Shown one piece after another: positions 18,179 to 28,871 of a stretch of DNA of 64,000 bases (within the stretch, counting starts at the first letter, position 1; each line of letters starts with the position of its first letter). A program made the translations under genes and the position numbers. Under the pieces are notes generated by a model. It was not told where the DNA came from. It saw nothing but the letters and a program-made list of their open reading frames with translations, and did no database searches. The stretch covers positions 62,001 to 126,000 of IMG/VR virus record IMGVR_UViG_3300042453_005404; one strand, given 5' to 3'. This DNA is from a virus.

Positions 18179-20479
18179 ATGGCAAAAACACTTAAAGGTA
18201 CAAGAGCAAGAGGTCTTCCACCAAAACTTTTACTATCCCGCAAACAGGATGCAACAGGTAGCTTTCCTACTGTATGGAGAACAGCAAGCGATAATCGTAC
18301 AGGAAAATATCCTGTGTTCTTCAATGACAACAAGGTTGTTTCATTCAATCAACCAGTGACCGATGCCGGTTTTTTCGTTACAACATATCCAGAATATGAA
18401 GAAAAAGTTGTCGTTGTGGGAAGTCCCGGTAATCCGACAAATGAATCTGATCCTATAGTTTTTGACAATTCGTTTTCTGGGACTCCTATTGTTGTCATAA
18501 CAGAAATAACGAGCAATCCGAACACTCCAATGGTGAATGCATTTGTTTCTGTTATGTCAGCCACGGGTTCTATAATCGGGTTTTCCGCTCCATTTGAAGG
18601 TACTTTTGTATACCGAGCGATATACCAGCCTGCTTATGGCAACCCAGTAAACGTACTTCGCTCACCAAGATATACCGATCAATACTCTTTAGTTGTTGCA
18701 GAAAACAACATAATGAGCAGCAACACATCATATGTAACGTTTTCCGATTTTGGTTCTACACCAACAGAAAACTATGTAACGTTTTGGGATTATAATGGCC
18801 CTCCAAACAATACAGGAGCCAACCTATCTGGTAGCGTTAATAGTACATATATCACAAACACATCAGTTCAAGTTACGGCTAGTGCTCAAGGTGGTGGTTC
18901 TACTGTTTTGCATTATATGGGTGTTGGAACATCAACTGCTAGTATCGATGTAAAAGGTATTGTTTACCCTCTTGTGATGACACCACAAGCTATTAATGCA
19001 GGACTGTCAACAGAAGATATATCTGCTTTATATAAGCAACCGTATTTCTCTGGGTCAGAGATTGTTAATCAACCTATTGTTGCCTCTGGTAGCATGGTTA
19101 AAGGCGTATCTGACACTTTTGTTACTTTTACTCCCGGTCAAGATGTTGAGCCATTTATGGATATTGCAAATCCAGAAGGTGATGCCAAGTCTCTTCCTGT
19201 AACAAGTTCAACGTATCAATTTTATGCAACAGGAAGTGCTGTAACAACAACTGGTTTAGGTTTTCAACAGCCTCTTTGGAGCAAAAACAAGATCGAAATC
19301 GATATAACGCCAGCAGCGGAACAAACAATCACGATGTATCAAAGTGCCAGTGTTGGCAGTTATCCCATGTATTATTGGAATTTGAATACCAAACAATACG
19401 ATGGAGTTGGCACAGGAAAAGGTTTGAATAGCTATCCAAACACTCTTAATGGTTTAAAACAGTTTTTAGAAGAGCAAACGTTTGGATTTGCGCCAAGTAT
19501 GGACAACGCAGGTTCTCCTACCGGCTTCCCAGAAGGCCAGTATAACGTAAAAGGCCGACAAATCAGTAGCCTTGGTTTTCCATATCATTCAAAGTTTAAA
19601 CCAAACAACAACCAGCAAATACTCATGTCGAACTATTTGTCCGAGCCGTTTTTGTTGGAAAAAGTGGTGATCGAGTTTGCTGGCAAGCTGCTTCCTTCGG
19701 ATTATGGAAACACAGCGATTTGGACATTCTTTCTCTTAAACAACCGTCCTGCTTTGAGTGGGGCCAGATCCCCCGCTCAAACCGTAGTATACCAAACAAA
19801 CAATGTTTCAACGCCTCCTCCAACGTTTGTCACTAGTTCATTACTAACGTCTACAATACTCGATTTGGTAGATCATATGCAGATTTGTTTGTCTGCGAGC
19901 GGTGACGTTAAAGGTTACTTGCAACGAGAACTTTTGATAACAACCGACAAATTGGTTGGGCCTGAAAACAGTTCAAAACAGTTCGTTTTATCTTCCAGTG
20001 TTAAATCTAGTTTAGCGTATGAAGCTGGTATGTATACGATTTTTACGGGATCAGCTGATGGTGGTTTTATACCATCTCTTGATTTTTCTGGTCGCAATCA
20101 ACTTGACCAAACAAACGGCAGGGATTGGGTTTCCACGTTCGAAAATCCAGTTGTTGCAGGACAAGCCTCGCAATATATTGCAAGTTACAACTATGCATTT
20201 AACGTTAATGCCGCATACACGAAAATCAATCCGTATGTGTTGCTACCAACAGACAAGCTTGTTTTTGGTTTTCAACTACCTTGGTGGGAGGGTGCTGGGG
20301 GGACAACATGGAACGATGGGAAAACCGAGGTATTGTTTTCTCCTAGCTACGTTAATAAAATCATTCTTTACGGCTCTACCCTAAGACTCAATCCAGAAAC
20401 AAGTCAACTTGAAGAACATCACGACACGCTCAATCAACTTCTTTCTTCAAACAGTATTCATGAAGTGATCGGAGAATAG
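18179..20479 (+). CDS. large tail structural protein, possible H-type-lectin-like domain
   Basis: 766 residues. The segment FDNSFSGTPIVVITEITSNP to EGTFVYRAIY (about residues 90-150) has the spacing of H-type lectin-like beta domains (F...P.V......TG......F.W/Y.A), a fold used for sugar recognition; this is tentative. The rest is Ser/Thr/Gly/Asn-rich beta sequence typical of tail fibres and peripheral baseplate proteins. Receptor binding is plausible. Confidence 0.5.
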   Translation: MAKTLKGTRARGLPPKLLLSRKQDATGSFPTVWRTASDNRTGKYPVFFNDNKVVSFNQPVTDAGFFVTTYPEYEEKVVVVGSPGNPTNESDPIVFDNSFSGTPIVVITEITSNPNTPMVNAFVSVMSATGSIIGFSAPFEGTFVYRAIYQPAYGNPVNVLRSPRYTDQYSLVVAENNIMSSNTSYVTFSDFGSTPTENYVTFWDYNGPPNNTGANLSGSVNSTYITNTSVQVTASAQGGGSTVLHYMGVGTSTASIDVKGIVYPLVMTPQAINAGLSTEDISALYKQPYFSGSEIVNQPIVASGSMVKGVSDTFVTFTPGQDVEPFMDIANPEGDAKSLPVTSSTYQFYATGSAVTTTGLGFQQPLWSKNKIEIDITPAAEQTITMYQSASVGSYPMYYWNLNTKQYDGVGTGKGLNSYPNTLNGLKQFLEEQTFGFAPSMDNAGSPTGFPEGQYNVKGRQISSLGFPYHSKFKPNNNQQILMSNYLSEPFLLEKVVIEFAGKLLPSDYGNTAIWTFFLLNNRPALSGARSPAQTVVYQTNNVSTPPPTFVTSSLLTSTILDLVDHMQICLSASGDVKGYLQRELLITTDKLVGPENSSKQFVLSSSVKSSLAYEAGMYTIFTGSADGGFIPSLDFSGRNQLDQTNGRDWVSTFENPVVAGQASQYIASYNYAFNVNAAYTKINPYVLLPTDKLVFGFQLPWWEGAGGTTWNDGKTEVLFSPSYVNKIILYGSTLRLNPETSQLEEHHDTLNQLLSSNSIHEVIGE

Positions 20480-20487
20480 TTACTATC

Positions 20488-21648
20488 ATGCCAATCTACG
20501 ATGTAGAAAACAGATTCTCCTACTACAAAAACTACTCTGACAACATTCTTGTTGGCCCACCTAAACCAACAATGGGATCTTCTGTATGGCAACGTTCTGT
20601 TTCTGGAAGCGTTGTAAGTGGATCAGAAGAATATAAGGCAGCCACAACTTTAACCGAATATTATTTTGTAAAGAACAATCCATTTCTTCGTTCTGGCGAG
20701 GTTCGGTATTTAAGGCTCGTCAGTGCTGCTCAAACGTTAATAGACAGCATTGTTCCAAATATTTTCTCATTATATAAAACTGGATCATTTGGAACTGGCT
20801 CGTTCGTTTATTCAACGAAAGATTTTGCAGCAACTGACGTTTATCTTAAAATGTACTGGAGTTTGGACGGCTATCCAGTTACGGCAAGTTATAGTGACCC
20901 TAATATCGTAAACAACATAAACTTTTGCAAAGCAAGTCCTTTCGAAAAACAATACAGCGAAGTACCTCGATTTTACACCGAAAATTTGAACTTGATAGCA
21001 GATTTTAAAGAATTTGGAACGTATTTTGGTAGCAACACAGTTCCTTTCAAAGTTACAAAAAATAAGCTGATCATATGTTTGACTACTGGCAGCGCAGCGG
21101 GCGTTGGATTGATCAATAATATCGACGCAATAGGAATAGGTGGAGTAAGTACATTCACGGTAACAGACTATACTGGCAGTTTTGCCAACCCTGTACTTGC
21201 ACCAAAGTTAGTTTTTGGAATCAATCCAAGACCAATCTCAACAAATGATTCTGGAAATACGATCTCTGGTTACGTTGTTTCAAACATGACAGGGGCGTAT
21301 ATTGAAGGTTGGAAATACGGATTGTACAACGGCATCCCAGCCAACTTTTCTTGTGTGTTTCGTCAAAACCATTACGGTCAACCAAGAGATATGCTTGAAG
21401 GCAGAATCTACACCAAAACATATAACAATCCTGCTATTGGTGGACCATTAGATGAAGCAGGCGGTATCAATTTTATATCTGGGAGCGCATTGCGTGGTGA
21501 AAGTGATAACTGGCTCACCGCAAGCATATACGGCAGTACAAATGTTGCCGCTGCTTATACAGTTAATCCATATGGATCTGGTATATTCGACAAAGAATAT
21601 AGAGCATCTCAACCTTGGTTTGATAACGATCCAAGAGTAGGAACATAA
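20488..21648 (+). CDS. tail structural protein
   Basis: 386 residues, SD GGAGAATAG. Beta-rich, with repeated Ser-Gly-Ser turns (SVSGSVVSGSEEY, TGSFGTGSFVYS) like those in the neighbouring virion proteins. No family recognised. The position before a gene with an LTDxGR-type N-terminus suggests it belongs to the tail fibre or baseplate periphery. Confidence 0.55.
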   Translation: MPIYDVENRFSYYKNYSDNILVGPPKPTMGSSVWQRSVSGSVVSGSEEYKAATTLTEYYFVKNNPFLRSGEVRYLRLVSAAQTLIDSIVPNIFSLYKTGSFGTGSFVYSTKDFAATDVYLKMYWSLDGYPVTASYSDPNIVNNINFCKASPFEKQYSEVPRFYTENLNLIADFKEFGTYFGSNTVPFKVTKNKLIICLTTGSAAGVGLINNIDAIGIGGVSTFTVTDYTGSFANPVLAPKLVFGINPRPISTNDSGNTISGYVVSNMTGAYIEGWKYGLYNGIPANFSCVFRQNHYGQPRDMLEGRIYTKTYNNPAIGGPLDEAGGINFISGSALRGESDNWLTASIYGSTNVAAAYTVNPYGSGIFDKEYRASQPWFDNDPRVGT

Positions 21649-21649
21649 C

Positions 21650-22726
21650 ATGGGATTACTCGATAACAAACAGCGTATCATGGACACTATCATCACAGAT
21701 GAAGGCCGCCGCCAACTTGGTACCGGACGCTTTATTCCTGCCTTTTATTCGTTTAGTGATGCTGGTGCTGTGTATTCAATATCAGACACATATGTTACTG
21801 GAACTGTTCCAGATAGTTCTATAGCAACGCTTTTATCTTTTGAAGCTTTTCCATTGCCACAAGATCAAGTTTCATATGAAGCTGATGACAGTGGTGGATT
21901 AAGAGTGTTTAGCAACAACAACTATTTTAGTTCGTCGCAAGGTGTTGTTCGTGTTATTGGTGGGCAGTTGGTTAGAGGTTGGGAAAGAGGTACACCAGAG
22001 ATTTTATCGAGCTCGGCAACGTTTGCTTCGGTTGCATCAACAGTTTTAGGTGACAACACAAACAACTTTCGTAAGTTGATGATTCTCAAAAGTCCAGACT
22101 TGCTATACACCAACCGTGATGAATTTATTCTCAGCACAAACTCTGCATCTTTTTACATTAACGATAGAACCACGTTGGCTGGTGGTGTAACTGTTGGAAG
22201 TTTGGAAGCAACTGAAGACCTATATTTCGACCGTAGATTGTCACACATCGACAATTTTACGTTTCTTCCTCCTATAAACAAATCAGATGCTCTTTCTGCT
22301 CGCTCTCAACCTATCGGAAACTATGCTGGTGCGGTTAATGGAAACCGTCAAATACTAACATTTGAAGATCTTAAAAACGAGTTTAACAACGTTGTTGTTG
22401 CCAATGGTACAACACAACAACGTGTGCAGTTACAACGTACAACCGTTCGTTTCAGCGAAACTACAATCACCAACAGAATTGTTGGTCAAATGTTCGAAAT
22501 GGCAAACGGCAAAGTGACAAAACTAGACGTTGTTGACTTTGGCGTGTTTGGAGTGCAAAACAACTCGCCGTTACTTCCGTTATTTCCTGATGCAGTGCCG
22601 GTGCCTTTGAATCCTGATCTTGTTACCGCTACAACCAGAATTCATGTTTATTTCATTGGTAAGGTGCTAACAGACTCACAAGGTCACAACAAGTTCATCA
22701 ATATGTTCACTCTTGTCTTCCAATAG
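21650..22726 (+). CDS. virion structural protein with N-terminal TDxGRxxL module
   Basis: 358 residues; SD GGAACATAAC. The N-terminus (MGLLDNKQRIMDTIITDEGR, then RQLGTGRFIPAFYSFSDAG) is clearly related to the N-terminus of the gene at 30697 (VDAVLTDVGRQKLAAGTFNV, IKFAAGD), so the two share an attachment or assembly module with different bodies. It is the last gene before a 75-base gap, one of the longer gaps in the late block. Confidence 0.6.
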   Translation: MGLLDNKQRIMDTIITDEGRRQLGTGRFIPAFYSFSDAGAVYSISDTYVTGTVPDSSIATLLSFEAFPLPQDQVSYEADDSGGLRVFSNNNYFSSSQGVVRVIGGQLVRGWERGTPEILSSSATFASVASTVLGDNTNNFRKLMILKSPDLLYTNRDEFILSTNSASFYINDRTTLAGGVTVGSLEATEDLYFDRRLSHIDNFTFLPPINKSDALSARSQPIGNYAGAVNGNRQILTFEDLKNEFNNVVVANGTTQQRVQLQRTTVRFSETTITNRIVGQMFEMANGKVTKLDVVDFGVFGVQNNSPLLPLFPDAVPVPLNPDLVTATTRIHVYFIGKVLTDSQGHNKFINMFTLVFQ

Positions 22727-22801
22727 TTTGTAAAACGTTACCTCTACTTGTCTATTCTGATTTGTGCAAAGCACTATATATTGAATAGGTTTTAAAGCAC
22801 A

Positions 22802-25192
22802 GTGGAAGTAAGAATCAACACCGTTCAAGTTATATCCGCAACCGATGATTTTGCTTCTCTTGAAGAAGCAACCTCAACAAAATATGTATATCGATTTAGC
22901 TTGAATGTAAGCAAAACGGCAACAAACAACGCAGCGGCAACAAGGTTGGTAATTCGAGCCTATACCGAAGACCCGAAAAATGCCGTGCAATTGTCTTTGT
23001 TCAATCAAAACACGCAACAAACGCTAAACATCTCAAATCAAAACGCAGCGCAGTTGGTTAGCAGCATTCAAAGACGTGCTTTCGATATCACAACAAACAT
23101 AACAGCCACCAGAAACAATGCGTTGGCAACACAAACATATACACTAAAGGATTTGATTGTTCGTTTCAATCATGGAGTGGGATACACAGTTATAACCAAT
23201 TCTACGAAGCCCGCTGTGAGAAACGAAATATATGTGGCATCAAACACAATCAACCAGCAACCATTGAATGAAGATCGTAGTATTGCGCAACTAAGCAAAG
23301 AACTTCTCCAGCAATATAAAATCGACCCAGCTAATTCAATCAAACGAACATATGCAGAAAACACCGCATATGAAACAAATAACGGCTTGATTGTGAATTA
23401 CTACGAAAGTCAAAACAACACTGAAAAAATGATTGCATCAAACTTGATGACAACAAACAATACACAAACAGCAATAACCGCTAGAGTACAAACGTATAGT
23501 ATCGCAGATCGAGACGTTATAACAATTCATCCAGAATTTACATTCCCAGCAGAAACCATTCAAACACAAGATTTTTATGCAATGTTTTCGTTGTATGATT
23601 TACGAAACAACTTGGTACAAGAATTTGTTAAGTTGGTTAGACACCAAACAAATGTAGCACGCATAAAACGAGTTATAACACCACCTGATTTTACTGTTTC
23701 GAAACTGGGTGGTGGTCAACTAATGTTAACGTTAAAACAAAAAGATCTTAATGCCACAGGAGTCAAGATCTATAAAACAGTTTACAACTCTAGTGTTAAA
23801 ACAAGAAGCAAAATACAAGATGTTGTTGGGAACTATGATTTGCTGGCTGGGGAAACAAAAACAATTGTTATACAAAACACAGACCTTGGTTTGTTGTTGT
23901 TTCGTGCTTTGAGTTACAACGCAAGTTCAGATATTAGCAGTGATTTTACAAGTCAAATTGTTGAAGGCAACGAAAGCGTTGACACCAAAGCCAATGTTTA
24001 TGTCAGCATAAACCATGAATACAATCGCAGAGATGTAAGAATCGTGATAAATGATATACCGGATGACATAGCTTTTTTGCAGCTATATCGTACCAACTTA
24101 TCAATAGATCCATATTCAGAAACGTTGTTAACCACTTTTTTCGTTGGAGGCCAAGGCAGCAATTCAAGCTATGCATATATAGAAAACGTTTTAGACCAAA
24201 ACAAATCTTACCGTTATCGTTGTGCTTTAACGGATATCAAAGGTCAACGATATGAAGCTTCTGGAATGATCGAGTTTGTGTATATACCACAAGCACAAGA
24301 TTATGCAGCAATCACTGTGTCGTCACCAACCATTACACCCGTACAGTTACCGGGCAGCAGCACGCAATATTTCGATGTTAGCTTTAACGTCAGTTATGCT
24401 ATAACCAATCGTTTAGAAGACAACTTAAGACAACTTCTTACCAACCAAAATTTAATTTCGTTTTATGGCAACGATATTAGCCCAGAACGCTTAAGAGATT
24501 TGCTTGTAACAAAAGTTGAGTTACGTGATTTAGAAACCAATGACAAACTGCTCATGGGTTATACTGATGGCAACTACGTTCAAAGCTTAACAAGATATGG
24601 ATTGTTGAGTCGTAGCTCAAGATACACATATGAATTAACGACATATGTAAGAAAACCAGCAACGTTGTTAGAAGCAACAGTTCTAAATAAAGTTTCTACA
24701 CCAAGAAACAATGGCGATCAATCTCCACCAACATATTCTTATAAGCCTTACAACGTTAATAACCCATACGGTTTACTTACAGGAACCAATCCACAAAAAA
24801 ATGGTAACGAATTCGTAGCACAATATGGATTCGATCAATTTGAGTTTTCTGAAATCACTGGCATCAATTATGTCAACGTTGATCTTAAACCACCAATAGC
24901 AAGAATCAACGGATTAAAAGCAAACGTTTTCAACAGTAAAAACGTAGACTTAACTTGGAGTGTTAACGGAGATCAATCAAACATAAGTCATTTCATTATT
25001 CGTAGGCAAAACGTTGCAACCGGCAAGTTAGACTTGATTGGAAAGGCACACGGCATCAACACTCAAAACAAATATGTTTTTACGGACAACGTTCGTTACA
25101 CAGATTCTGGGGTGTATGCGTACATTGTTACAATGCAATTTTTCAACTTTAATTTAAGTCCAAATTACACCAGCAATGAGGTGATACTGTAA
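22802..25192 (+). CDS. large tail protein with fibronectin-III-like domains
   Basis: 796 residues from a GTG start. There is no better in-frame start and the SD is weak (TAGG 14 bases upstream), so initiation is uncertain. The C-terminal 100 residues (NVDLTWSVNGDQSNISHFII, then YTDSGVYAYIVTMQFF) and a segment near residue 400 look like FnIII-type beta sandwiches, common in tail fibre and baseplate proteins that touch host surfaces. A related FnIII-like protein is at 28871. Confidence 0.6.
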   Translation: MEVRINTVQVISATDDFASLEEATSTKYVYRFSLNVSKTATNNAAATRLVIRAYTEDPKNAVQLSLFNQNTQQTLNISNQNAAQLVSSIQRRAFDITTNITATRNNALATQTYTLKDLIVRFNHGVGYTVITNSTKPAVRNEIYVASNTINQQPLNEDRSIAQLSKELLQQYKIDPANSIKRTYAENTAYETNNGLIVNYYESQNNTEKMIASNLMTTNNTQTAITARVQTYSIADRDVITIHPEFTFPAETIQTQDFYAMFSLYDLRNNLVQEFVKLVRHQTNVARIKRVITPPDFTVSKLGGGQLMLTLKQKDLNATGVKIYKTVYNSSVKTRSKIQDVVGNYDLLAGETKTIVIQNTDLGLLLFRALSYNASSDISSDFTSQIVEGNESVDTKANVYVSINHEYNRRDVRIVINDIPDDIAFLQLYRTNLSIDPYSETLLTTFFVGGQGSNSSYAYIENVLDQNKSYRYRCALTDIKGQRYEASGMIEFVYIPQAQDYAAITVSSPTITPVQLPGSSTQYFDVSFNVSYAITNRLEDNLRQLLTNQNLISFYGNDISPERLRDLLVTKVELRDLETNDKLLMGYTDGNYVQSLTRYGLLSRSSRYTYELTTYVRKPATLLEATVLNKVSTPRNNGDQSPPTYSYKPYNVNNPYGLLTGTNPQKNGNEFVAQYGFDQFEFSEITGINYVNVDLKPPIARINGLKANVFNSKNVDLTWSVNGDQSNISHFIIRRQNVATGKLDLIGKAHGINTQNKYVFTDNVRYTDSGVYAYIVTMQFFNFNLSPNYTSNEVIL

Positions 25193-25193
25193 C

Positions 25194-28100
25194 ATGGTAG
25201 CCACAAGAAACGGAAATCCGATAAGAACAGGTGGTGTGTCAATACAACCTGCATATACACCAATACTTGTTCCTTTCGCAGCCACAACAACAACAGACAC
25301 ACCACAAATGGCAACAGCTCCAATACAGTTTGCAGCAAGTGTGGTACCATCTTCGCTAACAAGCGCACCAATAATATCTGTTCCAATTGGTCCATCTCCG
25401 ATTGCTAGCACCATATCAACTGCTAACGTTCCGTTGCCTATGATGTCTATTGGCACAACAACTATAACTCCTACAGTTAGAGCCGTAGGCGAAGGTGCTC
25501 CAAATCCCAGTTCCAGACAAGCAACAGTGCTCGATCCTATTATAGTTTTAACTGGAGAAGCAGAACCTTTTGTTGCTCCACCCATCGCATTTACACTAAG
25601 AGCTAGTCCTGTTAGGTTGCTATCTCAAAACGGCTTGACTGAAGAAACGTTGTCATTAGATACACACACCATTGTTAATGGTCAGCCAGTTTTGGATGTA
25701 TCAAGTCTTCGTGGTGACATTATTTCGCTACTTGATTATAAGCCAATTTACACTCCATCTGCTGTTGTACCAAATTTTCAATTATATTTTGACCATTTAT
25801 ATCAAACTAGCTTGGTAAGAGACACGCTTCGAAAATATTTGCTTCTCAACCGCACAATAACAAATCCACAATTAAACTCTGTGTTGGGTTCAATATCAAC
25901 AAGAATCAACAACGATATCAACAATTCAAGAACAACACTTCGAACGCTGGATGACTTAATACGAAAAATCAGGACCATCAACAACGTATTGAGTTTGAAA
26001 AGCACCATGAACACGTCAGATGCTTTATATACACCTTTTATCGGACTTAGAAATTTTGTAACGCAACGTATGTTGTTTTCTGAACAATCTTACGATTTAT
26101 TTGCTGATACAAAAATATTGTATCAGCTTTTGTTTGATCTTGGTGGTGTTTTAGAAAAATGTTCGTTTAATCTTTTATCTGACTTCACAGATGCCGCTCG
26201 ATCTGCTTACGTAAGCTCACCAATTGATGCCAGACAACAAAACGTACAAGATTCGATAACAATCGACTTAACTTATGGGGATAACCTTGCATATACGCCA
26301 GCAGCGATTCGAAGCAAATACGTTAAAGACTATATCACATTTAACGGTATCCTAAACGTATTACCAGCCAGCAGCACTGATAGGTTTAAATTTTTGGTCA
26401 ATTTACTATCAAAAGAATTCAGAGTATCAAAAGGATTAGGCAAATATCAGCTAACAGAAGAAAAAACGTTTTTTGGTTTTGGATCTCAAGGAAATCCTTT
26501 TGACAATGTTATCGGGGGAATTCCTTCAGATATTTTCATTGCTCCTCTTGGCAACAACAGTTTGTCTACCTTGTTTTATCTTAAAACAAGCACACAAAAT
26601 GCTGTTGTTTTACCTTTCGAAAGTCGGCAAGTAATGGGCGACGGTGAAACAGTATTTGTGCCGGGAACAAACTATTTTTCTGACGGTATATTGAACGGTG
26701 ACCTTTCTGCGTTTAACAGCTATCGAGAAACGTTTTCTGAACGAGTGACAAAAGCAATCAACGTTTTCAACAGTTTGTTATTGCATCAAGATGCTGAAGA
26801 TAGTACTTCTAGAACTTTAAAGCCCGAAGAAATGCTTAAGTCCATATTGCAATATTACGCTACATCGCAAGATCTTATACGTAGCGTCAATAATGATCCA
26901 ACAAACACATTAAGTTTTGTATTGTTTTCTTTGGGAAACTCCAACCCAACGATAAAATTTGAAGTATACAAGTTGTTGCTTTTGATTGCTTTGTATGATA
27001 CACGTTCCACTGTAACAATAGATTTTCCTCAAACAGACAAATTTCGATCTTTGTTGTTGGGCGAGCTAACACAACAAAGAATACAAGGTTTTTCCGAACT
27101 TTTAACCGAAAACAACATTCCCGATCTTTTAAACAATCAAATCTTGGTAATAAAACAACTGATTCTTGCAAACGTAGCGCCGTTTCCGCCAGAAAGTGCG
27201 ATCAATAGTAACATAAACAACAACGCAGCATTGGTTCAAATACAACAACTTTCCAACTTGATTTACACGTTACGTGGCAAAGACAACTTGTTTAAAAACG
27301 TATTAGATATGTGCTCGCAAATGTTTGCCGCAGCAAGCAGCAATGAAATAACATATCATTTATTGAACGGTACATCAGCAACACGATATAATGGTTTAAC
27401 TTTATCTGGCTTTATTTTGCTGGTGTTTGAAATATTTTCAAGTCTTGTGGAACAGTTTGCAGCAAATAAAATAACCTATGGATTAGTTGATAGCGATCAA
27501 GATCCAACAAAAGCTACCACACGGTACGTTCAAGTCAACTTTATTAGAAATGCATTGTCACGATTGTCAACAGATATAAACAACTTTTTGAGTGGGCAAA
27601 CATACGACAACAACATTATTGCGGACTATGAAAGCAAATTGCAGCAAGAAGATCAAATCATAGCTAATATCTTGAAATATTTCGAGATTCTAAACAATCG
27701 CATGACTGGCATCAGCAACATATCAGAAGAACAAGCAAGATTGCTAAGAGAGATCAACACAAACAATCCAAACTCATTAAGCAACACACGCACAGCAAAA
27801 AGTATACTTCGAAGCATTGTTGACAAAAAAGCTGTATACAACCCAAACAATGTCCAAGGTTTAGATTTCTATTTACCTGCTGGCAAAGTTGTAAGCGACA
27901 AAAACTGGAAAGCAATAAAAATAGCATTAAGACAATATCCAGCTTTTACTAGTACTGGATTGGACGCAGAAACAAAAGTCAAAATTGTTACGGTGGGTAT
28001 ACCACATGGCTTTGTTGAATCTGCGTTAGGTGCCCGGTTGAACAAGAATGCAGTAAACAGCGGTCAACTTGAAGAAGCAACCAGCGATTTGATCAACATC

Positions 28101-28871
28101 AAGCTTTACAAGCTTGATAGAAACAACGATGGAATCATTTATAAGCCTCAACAGTTTAAGTTCGACTTGTCTTTGTTTGCAAAAGGTTTTGATGCATATT
28201 CATTGCAACAGCTAGAAAATGAAGATTATTACACACTCAGAGACATGTTTGAGTTCTACGATTTTGATGAGGATCAAAGTTATAACTCTGTCAGAGCATC
28301 AACTAGAAACAACTTCATTACAAACGATTCTTACTACAACCGTTCAGAGGAACGAAGAAACTTGGGCTTAGAAGTTACTGAAAATTTATTTCGTAGCTTT
28401 GTGTTGGATATGTATCTTCACATCACCACTGGGTTGAATACCAGTGAAGAAACGTTTATATCGTATACAGAAGCCGAAACTACACAGTTTATAACAGAAA
28501 TGCAAAAAATTCAACTTGGAACAGCTGATTTGACAAAAGTCAAGTTCATGACACCAGAATATCGTGATCTGTTGGCGGCTTTTCAAGATGATCGTGACTA
28601 TTCCAAACTGATGTTGACTCTTTGCAATGACATTACCAAAACTGTATTTCGTCAAAAAGACTATGATCGTGTTTTCAACATAATGTACGGAACAGATAAA
28701 TTTCCCATAGATGTTAATGCAATGAGTCAAAAAAGAGAAACAAATGCATTGTTGCAAACGTTAGCTAACACCAATCAACTTTATACCGATAACAACGAAA
28801 CTTACAAAATAGCAGAGGATAACAGTTTGTTGCTTGATTCATATTTTATAAACGTGGAGATTGTGAGATAA
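25194..28871 (+). CDS. very large helical virion protein
   Basis: 1225 residues; SD GAGGTGAT. The first 120 residues are Pro/Thr/Ile-rich and low-complexity; the rest is helix-rich with long Asn/Gln/Leu segments. One calcium-loop-like motif (DRNNDGII, about residue 980) resembles an EF-hand loop, and FYDFDEDQSYNS is a second acidic loop. Flanked by FnIII-like tail proteins. Possible tape measure, hub or peripheral baseplate scaffold; not resolved by sequence. Confidence 0.55.
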   Translation: MVATRNGNPIRTGGVSIQPAYTPILVPFAATTTTDTPQMATAPIQFAASVVPSSLTSAPIISVPIGPSPIASTISTANVPLPMMSIGTTTITPTVRAVGEGAPNPSSRQATVLDPIIVLTGEAEPFVAPPIAFTLRASPVRLLSQNGLTEETLSLDTHTIVNGQPVLDVSSLRGDIISLLDYKPIYTPSAVVPNFQLYFDHLYQTSLVRDTLRKYLLLNRTITNPQLNSVLGSISTRINNDINNSRTTLRTLDDLIRKIRTINNVLSLKSTMNTSDALYTPFIGLRNFVTQRMLFSEQSYDLFADTKILYQLLFDLGGVLEKCSFNLLSDFTDAARSAYVSSPIDARQQNVQDSITIDLTYGDNLAYTPAAIRSKYVKDYITFNGILNVLPASSTDRFKFLVNLLSKEFRVSKGLGKYQLTEEKTFFGFGSQGNPFDNVIGGIPSDIFIAPLGNNSLSTLFYLKTSTQNAVVLPFESRQVMGDGETVFVPGTNYFSDGILNGDLSAFNSYRETFSERVTKAINVFNSLLLHQDAEDSTSRTLKPEEMLKSILQYYATSQDLIRSVNNDPTNTLSFVLFSLGNSNPTIKFEVYKLLLLIALYDTRSTVTIDFPQTDKFRSLLLGELTQQRIQGFSELLTENNIPDLLNNQILVIKQLILANVAPFPPESAINSNINNNAALVQIQQLSNLIYTLRGKDNLFKNVLDMCSQMFAAASSNEITYHLLNGTSATRYNGLTLSGFILLVFEIFSSLVEQFAANKITYGLVDSDQDPTKATTRYVQVNFIRNALSRLSTDINNFLSGQTYDNNIIADYESKLQQEDQIIANILKYFEILNNRMTGISNISEEQARLLREINTNNPNSLSNTRTAKSILRSIVDKKAVYNPNNVQGLDFYLPAGKVVSDKNWKAIKIALRQYPAFTSTGLDAETKVKIVTVGIPHGFVESALGARLNKNAVNSGQLEEATSDLINIKLYKLDRNNDGIIYKPQQFKFDLSLFAKGFDAYSLQQLENEDYYTLRDMFEFYDFDEDQSYNSVRASTRNNFITNDSYYNRSEERRNLGLEVTENLFRSFVLDMYLHITTGLNTSEETFISYTEAETTQFITEMQKIQLGTADLTKVKFMTPEYRDLLAAFQDDRDYSKLMLTLCNDITKTVFRQKDYDRVFNIMYGTDKFPIDVNAMSQKRETNALLQTLANTNQLYTDNNETYKIAEDNSLLLDSYFINVEIVR

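Noticed and set aside
22727-22801. A late promoter of the T4 TATAAATA type in the 75-base gap
   Set aside because: TATATATTG is present but no sequence of this kind recurs at the other late gaps, so no consensus can be supported.
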